Below, piece after piece: positions 13,806 through 19,338 of a DNA stretch of 19,338 bases. The stretch's first letter is position 1. Each line of letters starts with the position of its first letter. Source of the stretch: an uncultured Dorea sp. (lineage in GTDB: Bacteria > Bacillota > Clostridia > Lachnospirales > Lachnospiraceae). Position numbers and translations under genes: made by a program. Location of the stretch: NCBI GenBank assembly GCA_910587575.1, contig CAJULU010000066.1, positions 1 through 19,338 on the forward strand. The letters run 5' to 3'. The notes beneath the pieces were generated by a model that searched no databases, had not been told where the DNA came from, and saw nothing but the letters and a program-made list of their open reading frames with translations.

Positions 13806-14150
13806 ATGGAAATAAATGACTATATGAAATTACCCTATACTCGATTAGTACAGGAAATGCATGACGAAAGCGGAGATTATTTTTATGGAAGAATCTTAGA
13901 ACTGGATGGATGCCAGAGTACCGGCGGGACATTAGATGAACTTTATAAAAATCTTAATGAAGCCATGTCTGGATATCTGGAAGTAAAACTTTCACATCAT
14001 CTTCCGATTCCGATACCGGAAACCGCCAATAATTATAGCGGGAAATTCGTTGTAAGATTACCCAGATCGCTACATCAGCGATTAGCCATAGAAGCTGAAA
14101 AAGAAGGCGTAAGTCTGAATCAGCTTGCCTTATACAAACTTGCTTTATAG
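13806..14150 (+). CDS. hicB: HicB antitoxin
   Basis: A 114-residue protein. Residues 8-65 form the HicB partial RNase-H-like fold that blocks HicA, including YFYGRILELDGCQSTGGT (25-42) and the NLNEAMSGYLE helix. Residues 80-110 (KFVVRLPRSLHQRLAIEAEK, then GVSLNQLALYKL) form a ribbon-helix-helix DNA-binding domain, so it should repress the operon through the half-sites upstream of hicA. AAAGGAG is placed before the ATG. The gene is complete and ends before a strong hairpin. Confidence 0.93.
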   Translation: MEINDYMKLPYTRLVQEMHDESGDYFYGRILELDGCQSTGGTLDELYKNLNEAMSGYLEVKLSHHLPIPIPETANNYSGKFVVRLPRSLHQRLAIEAEKEGVSLNQLALYKLAL

Positions 14151-14169
14151 CATATCCGATTTGAATGAA

Positions 14170-14206
14170 ATCCTGTCAAGGCAGCAGACTCTCACCTTGA
14201 CAGGAT
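14170..14206. terminator. Terminator hairpin after hicB
   Basis: ATCCTGTCAAGG (14170-14181) pairs with CCTTGACAGGAT (14195-14206), 12 pairs around 13 bases; outer ATGAAA (14165-14170) and TTTCAT (14211-14216) could add to it. A T-run lies a little further on the plus strand (14220-14226). It sits between hicB and the stop of the minus-strand GNAT gene and probably serves both. Confidence 0.7.
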
Positions 14207-14212
14207 CCGGTT

Positions 14213-14737
14213 TCATGATAGTTTTTTAGAAAAATATAACACCAGATCATCATCATTGCAGCAGGCACTGTACGGCTCACAGATCCTGCCGGCATACCAT
14301 ACGCCCGAACCATCCGGGACATATCCCCGCTTTACATACATCCTCTGCGCACTTCCATACCCTTGATGAAGACCCACTCCCAGGCAGACTGTATCTGCAT
14401 ATCTTCCGGCGATCTCCTCCGCCGCATCCATCAGCTTCGTTCCGATTCCATGCTGCCTGTACTTTTGAAGGACACCAAAATCCACGATTTCCGGTAATCC
14501 ACTCCCCGCAAAAGGTCCTCCGGTACAATTATAGTAGATATTGATATATCCCGCAGTCTCTCCCTCATACTCAGCAGCCAGGGCAACCGCCCTGTCTGCT
14601 TTTGCATCTTTCAGACGAATGTGATACTTGTCTGCCGATGCCTCCCATCCCTGTGCCCTTTCTGCAGCCGCAATCTTCTCTGCATCTGCTTCTTCCAGGT
14701 CACGGATTCTGATCTGATCATCCTGATAATAATCCAC
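14213..14737 (-). CDS. GNAT family N-acetyltransferase, coupled to the GH127 gene
   Basis: A 174-residue single-domain acetyltransferase. GNAT motif A is clear: a strand ending in DFGVL (86-90) and the acetyl-CoA loop RQHGIGT (94-100), then helix KLMDAAEEIA. The second half has YGSAQRMYVKRGYVPDG (127-143), the motif-B pattern. Substrate unknown. Start is GTG at 14735-14737; AGGAGG six bases upstream is part of the last codons of the GH127 gene, whose stop is one base before this start. The two genes are therefore translationally coupled, and expression should follow the AraC-controlled glycan locus. Confidence 0.87.
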   Translation of the reverse strand: MDYYQDDQIRIRDLEEADAEKIAAAERAQGWEASADKYHIRLKDAKADRAVALAAEYEGETAGYINIYYNCTGGPFAGSGLPEIVDFGVLQKYRQHGIGTKLMDAAEEIAGRYADTVCLGVGLHQGYGSAQRMYVKRGYVPDGSGVWYAGRICEPYSACCNDDDLVLYFSKKLS

Positions 14738-14738
14738 T

Positions 14739-16682
14739 TTATTCCTCCTGTATCCAGACTCTCATCTGATTTTCCCCCCGGTTCGTCCATGCGTAATAAG
14801 GAATCGCCGTAAGCACTGCCTTTTCTTTCACCGGTGGTTTTTCACTGTATAGTTCCCTGCTTCCTACCATGCGGAAACCGTCTATTTTCAGCAGCGTATT
14901 TCCTTTCAGAATTCCTTCTTCGCAGGAATAGGGCTCTGCCCTCATTTCTTTCGGGATACGCAGGCTCTGAAGCAGTTCCCCGTTATCTGTGCCTTCCAGG
15001 CAATAGACGACCGGCCCCCGCAGGATGGCAACGCACCCCGCATCCTCCCGCACATGCTGGTTGGCATACACCTTGCGCACCTCCATGGGAAAATGAAGGG
15101 ACACGGTATCTCCTTTGTTCCATTTCCTTGTGATATATGCGTACCCTTTCTTCATCAGTGACCGCAGATTCCGTTTTTCTCCATTCACCGTGAGACTGGT
15201 TTCCTCCCGGTTCAGATCCACATAGTATGGTATATGGACAGCCAGGGTGAATTCCTCCTCTGTCTTTGGCATGATGGAATACTCTGCCTTTCCTTCCCAT
15301 GGATAGCTGGTCTCTACCGTAATGTCTGCCTTTCCAAGCTCTGCCTTCTGTCCGATCATCAGATGGGAATAGATGGCAGAATCACTTTCACTAAAGCAGT
15401 ATTTCCCCAGAGATGTAATCAGCCGGATCAGATTCGGGGGACAGCAGGCACATGCGTACCAGCCCGGCCTGGTGGGAAGTGCGTGCCTGTAACCAAAAAG
15501 TCTGCCGGACACCCCGGGCTCACATTCCAGAGGATTGACATAGAAATACCGCTTCCCGTTCAGCTGCATTCCGCTGATGGTACTGTTATACAATTCTTTC
15601 TCGATGATATCCGCATAAGCGCCGTCCATATCCATTTCCAGCATATGGTGTGCAAAAAATATCATTGCTATGGATGCACAGGTCTCTGCATATGCCATGT
15701 CATTGGGCAGTTCATAGTTGCCTGCAAAGGCTTCTCCTTCGGAATCTCCGCCGATTCCGCCGGTAATGTACATCTTCTGGCTGACGATATTATCCCACAG
15801 AGTCCGGCAGGCCTGATACAGTCTGTCATCTCCGTCTGTTCCTGCCAGGTCTGCCATGGCTGTATACATATACAGGGCGCGGACCGCATGACCCACGGCT
15901 TCTTTCTGCTCATAAATAGTCTGATGAGCCTGGTTGTAACTTACGTCCAGTTCTTCCGTGCTGTACTGTCCCCAGTGGGACCATCCCCTTTTGATCTTTT
16001 CCTCATAGAAATAATCCGGGTTCTTTCCTCTCTCCTCCAGGAAATACCTTGCCATATCCTTATATTTTTCTTTTCCTGTCACATGGTAAAGCTTTAAGAG
16101 TCCGATCTCCACTTCCTGGTGTCCGGGGAATCCGTGCTCTTTCTCGTCTTCCGGCCCGAATCTTCCGATAATATGATCTGCCAGCCTTTCCGTCACATGA
16201 AGAAGCCTGTCTTTCCCTGTCACACGATAGTAAGCCGCAGCCGCCTCCATCATATGGCCGGCGCAGTACAGTTCATGGCATTCATGAAGGTTCTGCCAGC
16301 GATGCTCTGGTTCTTTGATAATAAAATAGGTATCCAGATAACCGTCCGGCTGCTGTGCTTTTTCGATGATTTCTATGATTCCGTCCGCTCTTGCTTCCAG
16401 TTCGGGGTCTGGTCTCACTGCCAGAGAATAGGCAACGCCTTCCAGCCACTTTGCTACGTCACTGTCCTGAAACACCATTCCGTAGAACTCTCCCTGGCTT
16501 AATCCCGCCGCAATCCGGAAATTCTCAATGGCATGGCTCTTCTCCACACCGGGAACTTCGTCATGCAGTACCTTCTCCTGAAATGGTATGACCACATCAA
16601 TGACCTTCTCCTGCATCCGTGACCAGAATGCGTCTGAAATCTTTACCTGGCTTTCTTTGATTTCTGTTGCTGTTTTCTTCAT
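14739..16682 (-). CDS. GH127 (DUF1680) beta-L-arabinofuranosidase-type glycoside hydrolase
   Basis: A 647-residue protein without signal peptide, so it acts inside the cell on imported oligosaccharides. It has an (alpha/alpha)6 catalytic barrel (about 20-430) followed by beta-sandwich domains. The zinc-cysteine active site of GH127 is visible: ETC (E333, C335) and CACC (C411, C413, C414), matching the Glu and three Cys that bind zinc in the founding enzyme HypBA1, where one cysteine is the nucleophile. HECHELYCAGHMMEAA (133-148) and the GGIGGDSEGEAF stretch (308-319) are family features. A longer frame starts at 16730, but AAAGGAGG precedes the ATG at 16680-16682 and the family begins here. 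It is divergent from the AraC gene and coupled to the GNAT gene. Substrate is probably a beta-L-arabinofuranoside; other sugars are possible. Confidence 0.9.
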   Translation of the reverse strand: MKKTATEIKESQVKISDAFWSRMQEKVIDVVIPFQEKVLHDEVPGVEKSHAIENFRIAAGLSQGEFYGMVFQDSDVAKWLEGVAYSLAVRPDPELEARADGIIEIIEKAQQPDGYLDTYFIIKEPEHRWQNLHECHELYCAGHMMEAAAAYYRVTGKDRLLHVTERLADHIIGRFGPEDEKEHGFPGHQEVEIGLLKLYHVTGKEKYKDMARYFLEERGKNPDYFYEEKIKRGWSHWGQYSTEELDVSYNQAHQTIYEQKEAVGHAVRALYMYTAMADLAGTDGDDRLYQACRTLWDNIVSQKMYITGGIGGDSEGEAFAGNYELPNDMAYAETCASIAMIFFAHHMLEMDMDGAYADIIEKELYNSTISGMQLNGKRYFYVNPLECEPGVSGRLFGYRHALPTRPGWYACACCPPNLIRLITSLGKYCFSESDSAIYSHLMIGQKAELGKADITVETSYPWEGKAEYSIMPKTEEEFTLAVHIPYYVDLNREETSLTVNGEKRNLRSLMKKGYAYITRKWNKGDTVSLHFPMEVRKVYANQHVREDAGCVAILRGPVVYCLEGTDNGELLQSLRIPKEMRAEPYSCEEGILKGNTLLKIDGFRMVGSRELYSEKPPVKEKAVLTAIPYYAWTNRGENQMRVWIQEE

Positions 16683-16734
16683 CTGACCTTGTCCTCCTTT
16701 TATGATACTTCTTATGATACCTCCCGTCATTCCC

Positions 16735-16762
16735 GGGTTCTTTCCGGGACGCAGGGTTCTTT
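16735..16762. promoter_or_regulatory. Direct repeat, candidate AraC-regulator site
   Basis: GGGTTCTTT occurs at 16735-16743 and again at 16754-16762, 19 bases apart on the same strand. AraC-type proteins usually bind direct repeats spaced close to two turns of DNA, and this pair lies in the gap between the divergent AraC and GH127 genes. A second pair, TATGATAC at 16701-16708 and 16713-16720, is nearer the GH127 ribosome site. Confidence 0.4.
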
Positions 16763-16801
16763 TTCAATGTGTACAAATACCAGTATTTATAGATTTTCCA
16801 A

Positions 16802-16830
16802 TTGTCTCTTTCCATATTTTATGTTATCAT
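16802..16830 (+). promoter_or_regulatory. Promoter of the AraC-type regulator gene
   Basis: TTGTCT (16802-16807), 17 bases, TATCAT (16825-16830), giving a leader of about 45 bases before the AraC gene. For the divergent GH127 gene several weak candidates overlap this region (for example TTGAGA and TAACAT on the minus strand), none convincing, as expected for an activator-dependent promoter. Confidence 0.6.
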
Positions 16831-16883
16831 TTTCATAGTATTTCTCAACACACAGTTTCCAAAGAAAGGTGGACAGATCATAG

Positions 16884-17762
16884 ATGTTGTATGTAATTTC
16901 CGATGCCGCCACGCCGGTTCAGTTTTCAACGGCCGGCAATCTCACCAATGAGGATCAGTTTCTTCATCCCAGGCGTACCATAGACTCCTATGAATTGATC
17001 TCTGTGACCAGGGGCGTCCTGCATATTCAGTCCGGCCAGCGCAGCTATCATCTCCCGCCCGGTCAGTTCGTGCTTCTGTTTCCCGGAGAATGCCATTACG
17101 GGACACAGCCTTCTGACGGGGAATTATCCTTTTACTGGACTCATTTCTATTTTGGCGCCGGTGAGGTCGAAGTAAGAGAAGACCGGCAGGCCGCCGTTTT
17201 TTTCAAGGAGAAGGAAGCTCCTCTTTACATTCTGCCGGAGACTGGCACTCTTTCTGCCAACAGCCGGGTCAACGTCCTGTTCGTACAGCTTCTTGACCTG
17301 TCCAAACGTCTCGGCAGCCTTTCCCTCAGGCAGTGCAGTTATGCCCAGAGTACGCTGCTGCTGGAACTGACCAACGAATGTTTCTTCCAGCATCATCTTA
17401 TGCAGCAGAATGAAAAGATCCCTTACAGTATCGCAGAACTGATGGAGTGGCTGCAGCTTAATTATGACACAACGCTCTCTGTTGCCGGGATTGCGATGAA
17501 ATTCGGGTATCACCCTGCCTACTTAACCTCTGTCTTTAAGCGTTACAGCGGATGTACGATTACCGAGTATCTGAACCGCCAGCGGATCCGGGTTGCAAAG
17601 AATTTTCTGACATCAGAACCGAAACTTACCCTGGCGGAGATCAGTGAACAGGTGGGGATTGGAGATGAGAAATACTTTATGCGTCTTTTTAAACGCTATG
17701 AAGGGATTACTGCCACATCCTACCGGAAGGCATTTTTTCAGAAGAAAAAGAACCGTATTTAA
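16884..17762 (+). CDS. AraC-family transcriptional regulator
   Basis: A 292-residue regulator. The N-terminal half (about 10-110) is a cupin-type sugar-sensing domain with a DSYELISVTRGVLHIQ strand (34-49) and LPPGQFVLLFPGECH (57-71). The C-terminal part (about 182-285) is the AraC DNA-binding domain with two helix-turn-helix units: LSVAGIAMKFGYHPAYLTSVFK (198-219) and LAEISEQVGIGDEKYFMRLFK (250-270), followed by the closing GITATSYRK. AAAGGTGG lies before the ATG. It is divergent from the GH127-GNAT unit by 201 bases and convergent with the GH31 gene, so it very likely activates the glycan genes in response to an arabinose- or xylose-containing sugar. Ligand is inferred. Confidence 0.9.
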   Translation: MLYVISDAATPVQFSTAGNLTNEDQFLHPRRTIDSYELISVTRGVLHIQSGQRSYHLPPGQFVLLFPGECHYGTQPSDGELSFYWTHFYFGAGEVEVREDRQAAVFFKEKEAPLYILPETGTLSANSRVNVLFVQLLDLSKRLGSLSLRQCSYAQSTLLLELTNECFFQHHLMQQNEKIPYSIAELMEWLQLNYDTTLSVAGIAMKFGYHPAYLTSVFKRYSGCTITEYLNRQRIRVAKNFLTSEPKLTLAEISEQVGIGDEKYFMRLFKRYEGITATSYRKAFFQKKKNRI

Positions 17763-17805
17763 TTATTGTAACAGATGTTTAAACGTGTTACTGTCTAAGA
17801 ACGAA

Positions 17806-17835
17806 AAAGATAGTGAATACAGACTCACTACCTTT
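17806..17835. terminator. Terminator between AraC and GH31 genes
   Basis: On the minus strand AAAGGTAGTGA pairs with TCACTATCTTT (11 pairs, one G-U) around an 8-base loop, followed by TTCGTT, so it ends the GH31 transcript. On the plus strand one pair is lost and the tail is CTCT, so it is a weaker stop for the AraC gene. A separate small inverted repeat, GTAACA/TGTTAC around a GTTTAAAC, lies at about 17768-17791. Confidence 0.65.
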
Positions 17836-17847
17836 CTCTAAAAACAT

Positions 17848-19338
17848 TTAAACGCTCTGCTCTCTCACAATTCCGCTTCCCAGATTTTTAACCGAATAAT
17901 TCTGATTTCCTTCTACCCGGACTGTAATCTCATCCCCCTCACGCTCTGCCCGGACTCTCATTACGATCTCTCCGGAAGTATCCGGTATCTCTGCAACGGC
18001 ACAGCCTCCGTCCGTAAATTCCGACAGCACCAGAGTTACGCCATCTGCATAATCATAGACCGTATCATCTTCCTTCTTTCCCATAGGAAGAATCGTATTT
18101 TCTCTGATCATCAGAGGCAGCGAATGATAATCATGGACTTCCTTCTGCCAGCTTCCGCCTTCTTTCTTCTCCCCTGTAATCAGATTGATCCATGTACCCT
18201 TGGGAAGATAGTAATCCACTTCCCCCGATTCTTTGAAAACAGGCGCCACCAGAAGCGCATTTCCCAGCATATACTGGCGGTCCAGCGTATCACAGCCAGG
18301 GTCATGGGGAAATTCCAGGAACATGGGCCTTAACACCGGCCGGCCTAAGGTATGCGACTCTGCTGCCATTCCATACAGATAGGGCATCAGACGGCATTTC
18401 AGATTGACAAATTCCTTCAGGATCTCACAGGACTCTTCATCAAACTCCCACGGTACACGTAAGGAATCTGCGCCGTGGAGGCGGCTGTGGGAACTTAAGA
18501 GGCCGAACTGGCACCACCTTTTATACAGATCCGGCGTGGCCGTCTGCTCAAATCCGCTGATGTCGTGGCTCCAGAATCCATAGCCGCTTAAAGACAGCGA
18601 CAGGCCGCCCCGGAGAGTCTCTGCCATTGACACATAGGAGGCCGTACAGTCCCCGCCCCAGTGAACCGGAAAACGCTGGCCGCCGATACTGGAGGATCTG
18701 GCAAAGACCACTGCATCTCCTTTTCCCCGTTCTCTCTGAAGCAGGGAAAATACGGTCTGATTATAGAGTACCGAGTAGTAATTGTGCATTTTCACCGGAT
18801 CGGATCCGTCATGCCAGACAACGTCCCGGACCGGAATCCGCTCTGCAAAGTCCGTCTTAAAACAGTCCACACCCATGTCCATCAGAACTTTTAATTTCTC
18901 CTGGAACCATGCACAGGCATCCGGATTGGTAAAATCAACAATGGCCATTCCCGGCTGCCACAGGTCTGTCTGCCAGACGCTTCCGTCTGTCCGCTTCAGC
19001 AGATATCCCTTTTCTTTTCCTTCTGCAAACAGACAGGACTTCTGGGCAATATAGGAATTAATCCATACACAGACATGCAGGCCCTTCTCATGATACCGTT
19101 TCAGCATCCCCCGGGGATCGGTTGTCACCTTGGGATCCCAGGTATAGTTGCACCATTCCAGCACATCCATCCAGTAGGCGTCAAAATGGAATACCTGTAA
19201 GGGAATCTTCCGCTGTGCCATTCCGCTGATATACTCCGAGGTGGTCTTCTCGTCATAATGAGGCTTGAAAGACGTTGACAGCCACAGGCCGAAAGACCAT
19301 GCAGGCACAAGGGCGGGCCTTCCGGTCAGTTCCGTGTA
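17848..19338 (-). CDS. GH31 alpha-xylosidase, YicI-like (5' end outside window)
   Basis: The last 496 residues of a GH31 enzyme; the frame stays open to the right edge, so the N-terminal beta-sandwich is missing. Numbering from the fragment start, FHFDAYWM lies near 50-57, the catalytic nucleophile is D163 in KTDFAERIP, and the acid/base is D230 in HWGGDCTASYVSMAETLRGG. These motifs match E. coli YicI (nucleophile D416, acid/base D482; the spacing of 67 against 66 agrees). GYGFWSHDISGFE follows as expected, then the proximal and distal C-terminal beta domains. It would release alpha-xylosyl units, as from xyloglucan oligosaccharides, inside the cell. The gene converges with the AraC gene and ends before a terminator; it could be the end of an operon lying to the right. 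Alpha-glucosidase activity cannot be excluded. Confidence 0.93.
   Translation of the reverse strand, partial: YTELTGRPALVPAWSFGLWLSTSFKPHYDEKTTSEYISGMAQRKIPLQVFHFDAYWMDVLEWCNYTWDPKVTTDPRGMLKRYHEKGLHVCVWINSYIAQKSCLFAEGKEKGYLLKRTDGSVWQTDLWQPGMAIVDFTNPDACAWFQEKLKVLMDMGVDCFKTDFAERIPVRDVVWHDGSDPVKMHNYYSVLYNQTVFSLLQRERGKGDAVVFARSSSIGGQRFPVHWGGDCTASYVSMAETLRGGLSLSLSGYGFWSHDISGFEQTATPDLYKRWCQFGLLSSHSRLHGADSLRVPWEFDEESCEILKEFVNLKCRLMPYLYGMAAESHTLGRPVLRPMFLEFPHDPGCDTLDRQYMLGNALLVAPVFKESGEVDYYLPKGTWINLITGEKKEGGSWQKEVHDYHSLPLMIRENTILPMGKKEDDTVYDYADGVTLVLSEFTDGGCAVAEIPDTSGEIVMRVRAEREGDEITVRVEGNQNYSVKNLGSGIVREQSV

Noticed and set aside
15234..16097. Long plus-strand open frame opposite the GH127 gene
   Set aside because: Shadow of GH127, whose zinc-cysteine site is intact; no independent support.
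1..19338. CRISPR arrays, tRNA or rRNA genes, IS elements
   Set aside because: No regular repeat-spacer series, no cloverleaf-like block or rRNA sequence, and no transposase or integrase frame was seen on either strand.

Overview
The window looks like a chromosome segment from a gut Clostridia bacterium, most likely Lachnospiraceae. This rests on gene families, strong AGGAGG-type ribosome binding sites, AT-rich sigma-A-like promoters and the mix of glycan-use operons with small toxin-antitoxin modules. No rRNA, tRNA, IS element or CRISPR array was seen. Every functional name below comes from reading motifs; no database search was run.

Left part (1-6.1 kb, accessory). A minus-strand cluster of three overlapping genes encodes a DUF3990 protein (predicted ADP-ribosyltransferase fold), a 150-residue partner of unknown function and a GNAT acetyltransferase; the first two look like a toxin-antitoxin pair. 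Divergent from it are an XRE regulator, apparently cut short by a one-base frameshift, and an AAA-ATPase-like/PD-(D/E)XK protein of the PF09820/PF08011 type. Next is a clear yybP-ykoY (Mn2+) riboswitch with its own promoter and an overlapping terminator. It precedes a yccF membrane-protein gene and a small zinc-ribbon gene. A cysteine-rich DUF5714 gene follows on the minus strand.

Centre (6.2-13.3 kb). A compact minus-strand sialic-acid operon reads, in transcription order, nanE, nanA, an SSS-family Na+ symporter, a YhcH/NanQ anomerase-type gene, nanK (ROK kinase), an RpiR-type regulator and nagA. Together they would import free N-acetylneuraminate, cleave it to ManNAc and pyruvate, phosphorylate and epimerise ManNAc to GlcNAc-6-P, and deacetylate that to GlcN-6-P. 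No sialidase and no nagB lie in the window, so the cell probably uses free sialic acid or has these genes elsewhere. A promoter, candidate operators and two intercistronic stem-loops can be read.

Right part (13.3-19.3 kb). A hicAB toxin-antitoxin module has its own promoter and a cluster of ATACAT/ATGTAT half-sites. It is set off by a 17-bp perfect palindrome on the nan side and by a terminator on the other. Then comes a plant-glycan locus: a GH127 (DUF1680) beta-L-arabinofuranosidase-type enzyme tightly coupled to a GNAT gene, a divergent AraC regulator, and a convergent GH31 alpha-xylosidase (YicI-like) gene that runs off the right edge.
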